Assembly: GCA_017607445.1 (NCBI GenBank)
Contig: JAEVHH010000005.1
Span: 1,183,001 to 1,247,000, forward strand
Source: Histoplasma ohiense
Lineage: Eukaryota > Ascomycota > Eurotiomycetes > Onygenales > Ajellomycetaceae
DNA length: 64,000 nt
Direction of reading: 5' to 3'
Positions 1 to 11,497 of the stretch are shown here, one piece after another (positions within the stretch are counted from its first letter, which is position 1; each line of letters starts with the position of its first letter). Both the position numbers and the translations under genes were made by a program. The notes below the pieces were generated by a model. That model saw only the letters and a list, made by a program, of their open reading frames with translations, was not told the DNA's origin and ran no database searches.

Positions 1-623
1 TGAGATCGAGAGAGGTAACTACGGGAGTAACGAGGAGAGAATCCCAGTAAAACTCAGTGCGGGGGAGGGGAGAAGAACTGTATCGCCATATGGTGAGTTT
101 AGGCGTACGATGTCATCAACGGCCATGGAAGAGCTGTTGGGTGGAGTTTATACGTACCGGCCTAGTAACTACGGTATCGCCATCTTCCAACAACAGCACC
201 AACTTTGTTGAGCGACAGGTGACTCCAGCGCTCCTCCAGGACGACTGCACAGAGGAAAATCCGTATTCCCCCCCCTCTAAGTACATACCCTATTATTCCA
301 AAGGACGCTCTACGACGTGGCTCGATCTCATCTTCGAAATACATGGAAATGGCCCTCTGGCTTCATTCTCTGATACTGTGACAATACCATACGTGTAAAC
401 ACCTCAACTTCACTGCGCCGCCAGGTTGCTCCCGATTTGGATTAGCCTGCCAAGCCGCGGGTCTCCAACCTCAACTTTCTCGCCTTCTCCATCCTTGTGT
501 CCAAAACAACACGCACACCACCAGTTGTCGTCTCCAAGCCGACTGTAGCTGAAGCTTGGGCGCCTTATATATATACAAGATATCTCCAGTTCATCGAGCC
601 TTCCTGGTGTTTGGACTTCCGCC
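1..623. promoter_or_regulatory. hrp1 upstream region with TATA-like run
   Basis: No convincing gene. Short ORFs here lack family resemblance and overlap on both strands. An alternating TATATATATA run at 566-575 lies 49 bp before the hrp1 ATG and could be a core promoter element or sit in the 5' leader. Confidence 0.4.
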
Positions 624-3600
624 ATGACTGAGCCAGAGGATCTTGAGGAAGATCTCTTTGCTGATCTGTATGCTTCTTCTACTCTACGGAAGGCATCTGA
701 CTTTTCGACCCGTCTAAAGGTTATAAATCGCTTGTACTAAGTTTTTTGAAACAGTTACGATGCAGACGATAACGCCCAGCACGCTGCTCCTCCAGCTGCT
801 CCTCCCAGTTTCCCTGAACCCCAACCGCCCACCCAAAACGAAACGAACGCGCCTACCGTACCTCCTCCCCAGCAACCAACTAGCGACAACAACCAGAGCC
901 ATCATACAGAATCTCAGTCGGAGCAGCAGCATTCTGTAAATGGAGACCAACGGAATAGCGCCAACGAGCCGATACCAATGACTCAGGAAAGTGATCATAT
1001 TCCAGCCCATGTAGAGCCAGGAAGTCATGGGAGTCATGGGACCGGGATTAAAGAAGATGGGTAAGTTGTATCTACATGCATTCTGAATATTTTGTATTGT
1101 CATTTCCTTCACATGTCAGGGTGGTGAGAACGTGTGGCCATGACCGATGCTGCGAATCATGGGGAAGTGGGAGTTATCATCTTTGTTTAGTTATTATTTT
1201 CTGCATCGGGTTGTTTGGATCGCTGCTGCCGAACTGGTTAATTTCTCCGATGTCATCGACTGGCATCTCAGGTTCTCGTTACAAAAAAACGTGATCTGGC
1301 CCATCCACGCGTATATATTTGCTTGGCCCACATTTGAAGACAAAGCCCCGTGTAAGGAAACTTTGGCATCACACCGGGATTGATGGAGGCTTGTGCAAGC
1401 GTGTCGGATGGGGTCTGCTACTGGGTTAAGCTACTCAGACCGGAAGTGTGGATACTTGAGAGCAAAGGGAATCGGGTGGATATGTCTTGAGGAAGGGGAT
1501 CCTACATAGTGTTCTCGGAAAACCAGACAATAATCAGAACAAGGGTATCGGATTATCAGCCAGCACGCTGTGAGAAGGAATTGGGAGTCGATGAGACTTA
1601 GACGAAGCTCTTGCCAAGCGAGCCAGTTATTCAAGCGACTATAGTACAGCTGCTACTAAAAGCTTCTTGTCGATATATCTTGATAGAACAGAGCAGGAGG
1701 TAGACACTTCAGCTGTCTTGAATTCTGGGGTATCGAACAGCGTTACCTAGCTACGGACTTTTAGAGAAGCAGAGGATCTTCGGGCAGAAACAGAAAAGAA
1801 AATACAGTCGTCCCAAAAATATTTTACAACTACGTCTTATACAGGGCAGATCTGACTTCAGCTCTGCATGAATGCATATCCGACGATGCTCCTGAGTGAG
1901 CTGTGTGCCTGAGAGATTTCAACCCGTCAACCCAAAAATCCGTTTGTAAAGGAGTTATATGATTCCTCTCTCAAAACCTCACAAATGCCTCCAAAATTAC
2001 AACAATTAACCCAACCCTTGCAACCAAGCGTCCCCACGAACGAGACTTGTCGGATCAGTGCTTGGTAGTGAAAGCTAAACACGAGAATTCCACCCCCTCT
2101 CACTGGTTTCAGCCGCGGCCAGGAATCGGAATGTTCAACAACTCTGATGTTTTTTCAGCAGCACCTTGTTGTATATGTCGGCACTATCACATCTCATGTT
2201 TACCTGCATCGCTATTCTGTTTTCTACTTATTTCTTTGATTGATTTATTAGAGCAGCCGTTTCTGCTGATTTCTACTTATTTTGGGGGCATTATGACTAA
2301 TAGATCCATATAGCAAAATGTTTATCGGAGGGCTGAATTGGGAAACAACTGATCGTATGTACCCAAACCATTCCGGGAGAATTTATAAAAATCTGACCAC
2401 AGATGTTCCACCTACTAGAATCACTCAAAGACTACTTTTCCCAATTCGGGGAAGTCCAAGAATGCACAGTAATGCGTGACGGCGCCACCGGGCGTTCAAG
2501 GGGATTCGGCTTCCTTACTTTCAAAGACCCCAAGACCGTGAACACGGTGATGGTGAAAGAACATTATCTCGATGGTAAAATTGTAAGGATCACTCTTTTC
2601 TATTGGTTTGTTATCACCTTAATCAGATGTGAAATAAATTGTGATCGTTTGCTAGCCCTTGATATCTCTATGAGAACATCTAAGCTCACTGAAATAACAG
2701 ATCGACCCGAAGCGCGCCATTCCTAGAGATGAACAGGAGAGGACAAGTAAAATATTTGTCGGTGGAGTTAGCCAAGAGGCAACCGAACAAGACTTTAAAC
2801 AGTTTTTTATGCAGTTTGGTCGCGTTGTGGATGCTACCCTCATGATCGATAAGGATAGTGGTAGGCCTAGAGGGTTTGGGTTCGTAACTTTTGACAGCGA
2901 GGCAGCCGTCGAAGCGACCCTCTCAGGACCGCTAGAAATTCTCGGGAAACCGATAGAAGTCAAGAAAGCACAACCTCGCGGGAACATGAGGGACGAGGAC
3001 GATCGAAGCAGGGGTTCGCGCCGCGGTATGAGAGATCAGCAGGAACGTTTCGGCAGGGACAATGATCGCTCTACCGGCCAGGAGAATTCGCAGCAGCAAA
3101 GCACACAAAGTCAAGGAGGCTTGACGAGTGGAATGAGCCCACAGATGATGGCACAATACTGGCAGCGTATGCAGCAATATTTCGCGCTAATGCAACAACA
3201 AATGGCTGCCGCCGCAGCTCAAGGCCAACCTGCTGCAGGCGCAATGGGCATGGCAGGTATGAATCCGGCGATGTTACAACAGATGAGCGCGATGGGCGGC
3301 ATGGGCGGAGGCGGGTCTCAAGGAGCGATCAGTGCTGGCTCACAAGTCCCCGGTCTCCAGGCTATGCAAGGCATGATGAATCCTGCTATGATTCAGCAGA
3401 TGCAGCAGATGCAGCAGATGCAACAGATGCAGAACCAGGGACAGGGACAGGGACAGGGCCCGGGTGGACCTGGATTTGGAGCTGTTGGAATGGGAGGACA
3501 AATCAACACGGCCATGACCCCTGGACCAGGTCCAGGCCCTAGTATGGGAGGGAACATGGGAGGTATGGGTGGGAATGTAGGTGGGGGACCACCGGGTGGA

Positions 3601-4098
3601 ATGGGTGGCGGCGGCGGTCCAAATATGGGTATGAGCGGGCCGAGTGGTAGCTTTTCCGGCCCAAGAGGCGGCCCTGGGTACAATGCTCAAGAGCAAATTG
3701 CCTTTGAACAACAAAAGTACGAACAGCAACAAGCACGCAGGGCCATTGAATCATCTCGAGGATTTGCCCCGTACCAACCAGGTGGCCCGACCTCCTGGGA
3801 AGGAATGTACGATGATGTCCCACAGCCAAATATTCCAACTGGTCCACAGGGGGGTGGCAACATGAACCGAGGTGGAGGGAGTATGGGTCGTGGGATGTCA
3901 CCAAATCACGGTATGCCACCACAACATGGCGGTGCTCGGCCATCATCTGGGAATAACAAGAGCATAACACCACAACCGCAAAGTGCGCCGCCAGCAAATG
4001 CACCTACTGGCCCAAGGAATGCGGGGAAACCAGGGGCGAATTACCGTGGTGGGGGGCGGGGTGCTCATCGGGGATTCCATCCTTACGCTCGCACTTGA
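624..4098 (+). CDS. hrp1: Hrp1/Nab4-type RNA-binding protein, mRNA cleavage factor IB
   Basis: Model join(624..667,755..1060,2314..2354,2419..2582,2701..4098), 650 aa. Joining exon 1 at the GTATGC donor gives the acidic start EEDLFADLYDADDN, while reading through hits an out-of-frame stop. Two adjacent RRMs follow: RRM1 has RNP2 KMFIGGLNW and RNP1 SRGFGFLTF, RRM2 has RNP2 KIFVGGV and RNP1 PRGFGFVTF, joined by a short linker IDPKRAIPRDEQ. The C-terminal half is low complexity: Q/M-rich, then G/M/P-rich, ending with RGG/GRG repeats, as in hnRNP-like proteins. Hrp1 family members bind AU-rich efficiency elements in 3' UTRs, direct cleavage/polyadenylation, shuttle between nucleus and cytoplasm, and are often arginine-methylated at RGG. 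Intron 2 is 1253 nt, far longer than the other introns here. Family assignment is firm; the exact role in this fungus is inferred. Confidence 0.93.
1061..2313 (+). other. 1253-nt intron 2 of hrp1
   Basis: Bounded by GTAAGT and CATATAG, with a TGACTAAT branch-like site just before the acceptor. It splits the acidic N-terminal tail from RRM1, joining GG|C to encode DGKMFIGG. It has no convincing coding content but contains ACGCGT at 1307-1312 followed directly by TATATA, resembling an internal promoter. Other introns in this gene are 64-118 nt. Confidence 0.75.
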
Positions 4099-5574
4099 AA
4101 CGAATAGGATAATGAAAACGGATTGGTTGGTTTAAGTAATCAAAGAGATATACGATGATAGAAAAAAAAGGCTTTCTTCCCAGCAAGTCTGGTTATTTTG
4201 ATGTTTAATCGCATGGTTACGCCATAAAAAGCATGACGAGATTTCTCTACTTGGCTTGGTGATCATCCTGCGGGGACGGTTGGTGACCGAATAACTACGA
4301 ATTTTCAGGTGGCATGTCACTCCAGCCTCCTCTAAATAATTGCGACACGACCTCAACTCGCCCACTGTTTATGTTTGTTCCTTACTTTCTTGTTTATTGT
4401 TGCTTACCGACGGCTCCCCAACACTCCCCCTTCGCTTTCTGCCCATTTTCCTTCTTTTTTCCATTTCAACTATCATCTTTTCACCCCTGGGCTGCCTCGG
4501 AGTTATACGTTACGGAATCCTCCAGCAATTGCGGCTCAAGAAAGTTAAATCGAATGAAGCAGTTAGCAGCCCGTATCTTGTCCTACTCTCTCTGCTTCTC
4601 TCGCGGATACCTGGCTCCCAACCAGTTGGATCAAACAAGTGTTATCATGTCAAACCCCCCATGTTATGTTCCTTCTCATACTTTTTCTCTTTTTTGATCT
4701 GCTCTCCATTTTCCTTGTTCTCTCTAGGCAAATATCAAATCTTGTGGTTCCTTCTTTTTGCCCTGTTCGAATCTGCGTTGTTCATCTGATTATTTTATCC
4801 GTTTTTCTCGGATTGTAATTTCTTTTCTCATTTCGTTGGCTTTTTACTTTCCCTGCTTCCTTCCCCTTCTTGAGTTGTATTGTAATATATCAATATTTTA
4901 CCTAAACAAGACGAAAAGCACCATGAAACAAAAAAAACGAGGCAACTATGCAGTTTTATTTCCCCCGAAATCGAAATTGACTAGACTCATTCACTGAATA
5001 GACGCTCTCTTACTTGCTAAACGCGGGATTAAAGGAGAAGATATTTTAATTTTTATTTTTGATATACATGATACCCCAAAGTTTCAATTACCTGGGTAGA
5101 TCACGGTGGGTACATAGAAAGAAACGAGAATAGAAGCTTAAGGATATTTCTTTCCTTTGGTTACTTTTAACGGAGAAGAAAAGAAAATGCTTATGTCCCT
5201 TAGGCGTATGTTATCAAAACAAATGTACTGTACAGTACAGAGAGTTACATTAGTACACAATAAAGGGAAAAGAATGTTGGCAGTTAGAAAGGATTACGGA
5301 TGGAGTACGTCGTAGTACATTGTGTGGATATTCTATCTATATATATATATATATGACTTGAAACCAGAGATTGTGAAAATCGCTAATAGGGAGAACGATC
5401 GGGGCCGAAAGCGAGAAGGAAAGAGGAAATGCAGTATATGTAGTATAGCATAAACATTATTAAAACAATGAGGAAAATGAAAAGAAGAAAACCGATGTGC
5501 GGCGGTGATGTACGTGTGGTCTAGGTCTGGAGATTTTTTTGAGAGTCAAGGCCCGAGTTTGGACATGTTCTTTT
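4099..5574. other. Convergent intergenic region
   Basis: Between the 3' ends of hrp1 (+) and the TRP-like gene (-). Pyrimidine-rich 4360-4900, then A-rich; an (AT)n run lies at about 5337-5354. Small ORFs are composition artefacts. I see no gene. Confidence 0.5.
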
Positions 5575-7856
5575 CTAGTACGCCTGTCCGATCATAGGCC
5601 TCGAAAATTGTCGTTCGGGTGATGGGTCCCTCATATTCATATGGTTTATGTTGTCCGCATTTGCTGGGATTAAATGATCGGTGCTGTTTGTATACATGTG
5701 GTGAGATTTTTCGCTAGTGGATGAACCCATGTAAGGATCGTAAGGGGAGGTGCGGTTGTAGTAGCCCGTTGAGCCTCTCCAAGAAGAGTAGTGCGGGGGA
5801 ACGGCTTCTAGAAGGGAATTTCGAGCGTCCAGAGGAGTGAGGTTATCTAGGTCTCGATCCATGGTTTCTTTAAAAAATTTTGAATGATTTTGTTAGTCAT
5901 ATTCGTTTTTCGTCCAATGGAAATAATTACAAGAAACTTACCAGGGTCTTTCCGCCTCCTCGCGGAATGTGGGTTCTTCTTGAACAGAAGTATTATGGCA
6001 TTGACAACGATCAAAATGGCAAGGATGCAAGTCAGTGCTGATTGAACTGCAATCAGAACGACACCAGTGACAGTTTGCGTTGTCGTTGACAGCCCCAGCT
6101 CCTGAACGAAGACTAGAATGCATGCAACAGAGAGGACACGGACTACTTGAATGGATATATTGATCCATTGGCCTGACTTTGCTTCGTAGGGTCTCGACCA
6201 TAGGAGGAGGATGAACATGATTGCCTCGACGATAAGTTGGCCAGCCGTCTGTACGAGTCCATGGCCATCGCCCCCAGCAATGATGCAGCCTCTTGCAAGC
6301 ATGTAGACGATGGTGGGGACGAAAATCCACCAATATCCCTTTCTGTAGTTGTCGTAGAAAAGACTGTATTTCCTCCATGTTTCCCGATCTTCGTATAGCG
6401 CAGCTGCACTACCTTCCACTTTCTTATATTTTCGAGCCACGCTCCAAATCTTGAATGTAAAATATCCTAGAATCCCGGTGAAAATGGCGAGGGTGACACC
6501 TGCAAGGACTTTGGCGGCCCACGAATCGCCTCGGGTGAATTGGAAAACGCAGTAGAGGGTAAAGATGCCGTACAATACGAGAATCAAATTGGTGATTGTC
6601 CTCGCTAGTATTCCCCAGTAATCCTTCCGGAAGTTCGTTAATTTCTTCGGAAAAGATGCAAACATAGCCCAGACCTCAAGAACAACCTTGAAGAGCAATA
6701 TACCAACCGCAATGGCCGCAACGACGATAGCAAATATCAACAGCACTGTCATGAAGGTATTAGATTTCGGAACCGAGAGCATTTCGACGTATGCCTGGAT
6801 TCCCTTGACAACATGATTAATGCCCCCCTCGTCCTCAGTGCCACCTGCTGTGGATGTCTCATTGATCGACGTGGATATCTCCCGAACCGCAATACCGGCA
6901 GAATTGAAAATGGAATTCAATGAACGTTTTGCATTGCTCGAGGTACCAGACCCTTCGTCAAATATAAGCGTAGCATTTTCAAGGAATTGGACATTGTCGT
7001 TTGTCAAATTGCCCCCGGTCTTATTTCTAAAATCGTCAATCGACATCTGCATTTGTTTCCAAGGAATCAGCCCGGTGCTGAACGCAAAGTTTTTGGTGAA
7101 GCTGCGGTAGATCGGCGGGTAGTTGACGCTAAGCATGCCGTTGGTTGCCATCGAATGAAACCACCCAACAACCTCACCGAATGTCGGGCTTGATGTAGCA
7201 GCACCGGGATGCCCACCTGCCACCAAAGCTGCGGCGCCTGACAATACCAAGGCAGCTCCTACGACTCCAGCCGCGGCATATGATACCGCGGGTGCTTCTA
7301 ATGATTTGCCATTGCCTACAGTTGAACTGATACAAGCAAGGGTCTGACCTCCGTCATTCGATTTTAAGAGCATGGTCGCGTGTGCCTGGAGATCGGGAAT
7401 TGCAAACGCAATGGATGGGATTTTCTCTGCGAACTTGGAGGGAATTTTTTGACTTCCTTTGGCCGTAAATCGTCCCGCAGGAACTGTAAACAGACATGAG
7501 TCAATATGAAATATACCAAACAAATCAATAAATCTGGTTAACGTACCAGGGCATAGTTGATCGACTTTCGTTGCCTCATCACAGGGATTGAAACTTTGAG
7601 TGATTTTCTGGCCATAAGCCTCAACGAGCAACACTGCCGTCACATTTTGGATCTTTGAACTACTCCCTGCAACATCGAAGATGAAGTCATTGGTAGTGCG
7701 GTCGAACTCTAGGTTGATTTTTTCGACATTGATCTCGGAGTTATCAAGGCACGATGTGAAGCCATTGTTTTTGAGGACATCTATTCCATCAACGTGATGT
7801 GAAAACAGGCTCCAGGCCAAAAGAAGGGAAGTTATTAACCAAGGTCGGATCCACAT
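5575..7856 (-). CDS. ML-like/TRP-domain multipass membrane protein (Flc/Pkd2-type)
   Basis: Model complement(join(5575..5867,5942..7483,7547..7856)), 714 aa. Residues 1-24 form a signal peptide ending HHVDG. An ML-like luminal domain follows (to about residue 170) with paired cysteines, including SCLDNS, FNPCDEA and DQLCP. An Ala/Gly-rich hydrophobic segment lies near residue 200. About seven more hydrophobic helices occupy roughly residues 345-625, followed by a cytosolic tail with a 97-residue last exon. This architecture is that of fungal TRP-like proteins: yeast Flc1-3 (linked to FAD transport into the ER, haem uptake and calcium) and fission yeast Pkd2. Which activity applies cannot be read from sequence. 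Intron 1 (63 nt) is open and in frame, so retention would add 21 residues. The last intron uses a GTAAGT donor; without it the protein would end shortly after the last membrane segment. Confidence 0.85.
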
Positions 7857-9805
7857 ATTGACTGAATCAGTCGGGAAGCCACCTGGGACGAGTTCTATCC
7901 CAGACGATGAAGCTATGAAAAGTTAGACAAGACAAAGATGGTACAGACCTCAAAGAAAAGAGGCACTCCGAGACAAACAGAGACAAGAGAGTAATCCCGA
8001 TGGCGTGGGCAAAATTATGCACTCACCTGTAAAAAGCAAGCACAAGCGGCGAATGTGGCGTAAGTTGGCAATCTCCAAAATTGCATGAATAACGAAATCA
8101 AAAATAAAAGGATTTGTATATATAGAGTCAGGGACCCAGGAGTCAAGAGAGAATAATAGGGAAGGTTGATATGGAAGGAGGAAACATCTACACGCTTCGC
8201 GCTGGGAGTCTTTATGCAAAAACAAGAGCAGACATGATTAGCCAGCTCAAGGAAATGTCTTGCAGCTGGTTCCTTTGTGGAGTTGTTTTGGACTATCTCC
8301 AGGCTGTCCAGAAAAATGGGAAGAAAGAGACAAAGCAGAGGGAGGGGAGGGGAGAGAAAGAGAATTTTTTAGAAGAGATGGAAATGAGAACCAGCTGATT
8401 TCCTTTCTAACCTAACTTAACGGCTCTTGTTCCTCAATCTTCTCGACGAAAGAGCAGGAAAAAAACGAATCGACATCAAAACCATGGAGGGGGAACACAG
8501 GACACACGCCCAGCTTGTATCACCTTGCATCATGCCAGCAATCTAGGGGGAGAATCCACTCCAGCGATCCAGCCCAACTTCGCCCTCCCATGTGGACGTA
8601 CATCTTGTTCCCTTCCCGTTTTTCCTCTTGGGCCGCGGGCATGATGTCTCACGACTGCGTTGACGAAGCAAGGAGAGCTAACTAGCGCGGAAGCCAAATT
8701 GGCAGCCGGGACCAGTGAGAGGCATTGTCTGGCGCTGAATGGAAACGGTCGAGTGGATAGCTTCATGTGATAGTTTCAGCCACAAGATCCATGTCCTTGA
8801 GGTAGGTCGTCATGCTTAGAATGCCGACGAGGTGGCCGGCTACGGTTTTGTCCTTTGAAGAGGAAGTTCAAATGAACGAAGAGCGAAAACTGTGTCGAGT
8901 CCCTCGGGCGGAACTGAACGAGATATCTCCCTTGCAGATTCAGCAGTATGGAGTTCCCTGAAAATATGGGGGTCAATGCCCGTTGGCAAAAGCAACGCCT
9001 CACTATTTGCCAGTATCTGTCCGTTGTCCTTTTTTTTCGGGCGTCTTCGTCGACTAGTGAGGAGCTGGGGCGCAGTGTTTCATCGCTGGCAAATCAGAAG
9101 CCTGGTCAGGGTCCACTGTGGCCAGGCCAGGGGCGGATCTCGATCTGGAAGCAAAGCTTGAACGATCAACAGATTCTCGGCGAGGAGGAACTGAGAGGAA
9201 TGCTCGACGAGCGAACCCCACTGGTTACGAAGGGGAACCAAACTCATGGCCCAAGGGACGAAAACTTCTCCACAACCGTTCATCTAATTTTAGAGCCTGA
9301 AAAATGTCCCGAAATTCTTGTCGTAACCAAGCAAATGGATGAAGCGATTAATGAATTAGATATCGACGGGCATTGCGTTTCTCAACAAACCCACCACCAA
9401 CAAGGAATACTGAATGCAAGTCTTCCAAAAAAAATATGCCCAGTGTTCGCAGCGGTCAATAGCGGTACCGTTGGTCTTGACAGTATGTGTACTTGAAAAC
9501 TGAGATGCTGGGCCCAAATCTTGATGGAATATAAAACAAACTCGTCATAACAATAGAATATAGATATATACATATATACGCATGGCTTCATGTTGAGGAC
9601 GATCTCCTTGTGCCAGATTAAAAAAAAAAAAAAAAATTGAAAATTGAGAAATAAATACAAAAGTGCCCGATAGAAAACGAGAAGAATAGGAGCGTCAGGG
9701 TACGGACATATATCCACAATATGCCCTGAAGCCATACATGGCATCCTCCATCTCACTTTCTCTCCCTGATGATAGTAAAATAACAAGACATACGCGACAT
9801 CATGG
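7857..9805. other. Intergenic region with one unassigned ORF
   Basis: Contains the upstream region of the TRP-like gene and 3' flank of tls1. On the minus strand a CAG/GTGAGT donor-like site at about 8031 hints at a 5' UTR intron. Apart from the ORF at 8948-9496, nothing gene-like was seen. A-tract at 9620-9636. Confidence 0.4.
8948..9496 (+). CDS. Unassigned ORF, possible lineage-specific protein
   Basis: An intronless ORF of 182 codons from an ATG, in a gap between two genes. I do not recognise it. The C-terminal half has ordinary protein-like composition (acidic and hydrophobic residues mixed, for example EELRGMLDE and EILVVTKQMDEAINELD), unlike the low-complexity ORFs elsewhere in intergenic DNA. 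There is no signal peptide, membrane segment or known motif. It could be a chance ORF, a recent gene, or a decayed one. Low confidence. Confidence 0.22.
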   Translation: MEFPENMGVNARWQKQRLTICQYLSVVLFFRASSSTSEELGRSVSSLANQKPGQGPLWPGQGRISIWKQSLNDQQILGEEELRGMLDERTPLVTKGNQTHGPRDENFSTTVHLILEPEKCPEILVVTKQMDEAINELDIDGHCVSQQTHHQQGILNASLPKKICPVFAAVNSGTVGLDSMCT

Positions 9806-11085
9806 TCACTTTTGGGCGGCGGCTTTCTCCCGCATCGCCGCGCGTGCACTCCGACTTCCCCCAAGCTTCGGGCCACGGGGGACATCCCGCTTAGTCGTTT
9901 TTGAAGTCCTTGTCCGAGCACCACGGCGCCTAGAGTATATGGCATCCAAAAAGTCACGGCGGAACTGCTCCGCAATGCGATCGTCTGCCGCTTGCTCATC
10001 GTTTTGCTGGCTAACAACTTCAGGCTCATCGTAGACGTCGACTGTAAAATGAAACGAAGGTAGATATTAGTTTGTTATATTTCCAAAAAAAGGGGAAGTA
10101 TATATGCGCACATGTTGTAAAGCATATGGTAAGTAGATGATAAGAGAGACAACTCACGTTTGCTCTCCCGAAGAACCTCCTCAACAAGCTTATCTCGTCT
10201 AATATCTTCACTATTTCTTCTCTTCCGGGCCCGCCAATTTTTGCCATCCTTGGAGCCCGGTCGTGCTTTGTTGGAAGTGGCGTCTTTGTCCTCATCCTCA
10301 TCCTCATCCGGCACTTGATCGCCTGCGAGCCTTCTTGTAGCTGCTTCAGTCCGTTCGATATTACGGAGTTTTGCGTCGGGTCCCAGGTCGATTTCATGCA
10401 ACTTGCCTAACGATGCTGGCTGGCGTTGGGGAAGCACGAGATCCGAGGTGGGGCCTCGCACTGCGGCCTGAGATGCTAGCTGGTCATGATGATCCGCGGT
10501 GTTGTTGTTCTTGTGTTTTTCATGGCGTTTAGCCATCTCTGACTCTATATACGCCATCCTTATCACGTTAGTCATTCCCCTATTCATCCATGGAAGGATA
10601 AAACAGAAGAATATCCTTCATACAAATACAGAAAACAAATAACAATGGATATCGGGGAAAACGTACATATGCTTATCCACATCCACTCTTTGACCAGTAT
10701 GGGCAACAAAGCGATCCGAAATGCCTCGGATAACCACATTTTCAGGGTCATGAGCCACAGATCCAGCTTGCAATTGAGATTCGCCATGGCCATCATCGAC
10801 AGGCTTTGGCAAGGCAGTAAACTCAACGCCACCCCTTCGACTCTTGATGGCTTTTCGAAGGCGAAAGATGTCTGTAATACCAGTGCCCGTTTCTCCCGGC
10901 TCATTTGAATTTGTTTCTGAGGCTTCTCTATCATGGACCTCTGCGGACCGGCGAGTAGAGGATTCGGGAGCCGGAGCGGCTTGCGCGGGTTGTGATTGAT
11001 CTGACGAAGTTTCCGAGCGCTTTCGGAGGAACTTTCGTCTCTTGACCGGCCTAAAGAGCAGCTCTTCAGTCTCCATAGTTGACAT
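9806..11085 (-). CDS. tls1: Tls1/C9orf78 (Hep59) family protein
   Basis: Model complement(join(9806..10041,10158..10558,10667..11085)), 351 aa. The first splice rebuilds the family signature VDVDKHMMAYIESEMAKR, the best marker of the Hep59 (hepatocellular carcinoma antigen 59/C9orf78) family. The N terminus is basic (RPVKRRKFLRKR), the middle low-complexity and charged, with an acidic DEDEDEDKD patch and a basic ARKRRNSEDIRRDK stretch. The last exon adds a DVYDEPE segment and a basic, Ala-rich tail. Fission yeast Tls1 associates with the spliceosome helicase Brr2 and affects telomere length and silencing through splicing of shelterin transcripts; human C9orf78 is also spliceosomal. A second ATG three codons downstream could be used. 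It diverges from arp4 across 412 bp. Confidence 0.85.
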
Positions 11086-11497
11086 AGCTGTTAAATTATT
11101 AGAGGATAGTTGTTGAATGCTTTTTATACAGCAGGAGAGCGTAGTTTGGAGTTGCGTTGAAGTCAGTTGCTGTTGAAGTTGTGAAAAGGGCGAGAGATCA
11201 AGCCTGGAGCCAATGGTTGGCCAAAGTCAAAAGTTGGTGATCAACTGCAAACAACTCCTCGGTTCTGCTCCCCACCACTTTTATCACTCCTTGCAGCTAT
11301 TAAATCAACACCACCACCTCATCGAATTATCTATCATACATCCAACACCATTTACCAATTGCCTATTTACATGCGACTGCCATTTAAGATTTTTTCTATG
11401 GTCAGAGTGCTAGTCCTGTGATATACGCTTGCGTACTTCAGGTTCTTGAAGATTTCAACCTCGCCAATATTCACAACACAGTACGCGAGGGATAGAG
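11086..11497. promoter_or_regulatory. Shared divergent promoter of tls1 and arp4
   Basis: 412 bp between the two start codons with no coding signal. Several CAAC/CACC-rich stretches are present, but I cannot name a specific factor site. Confidence 0.45.

Noticed and set aside
57..398. 113-codon ORF at the left edge
   Set aside because: No family resemblance, antisense ORF overlaps, and it lies in the hrp1 upstream region.
3340..4003. Minus-strand ORFs of 96-154 codons opposite hrp1
   Set aside because: They mirror the Gly/Met/Gln-rich repeats of hrp1 and are pure antisense shadows rich in Pro, His and Cys.
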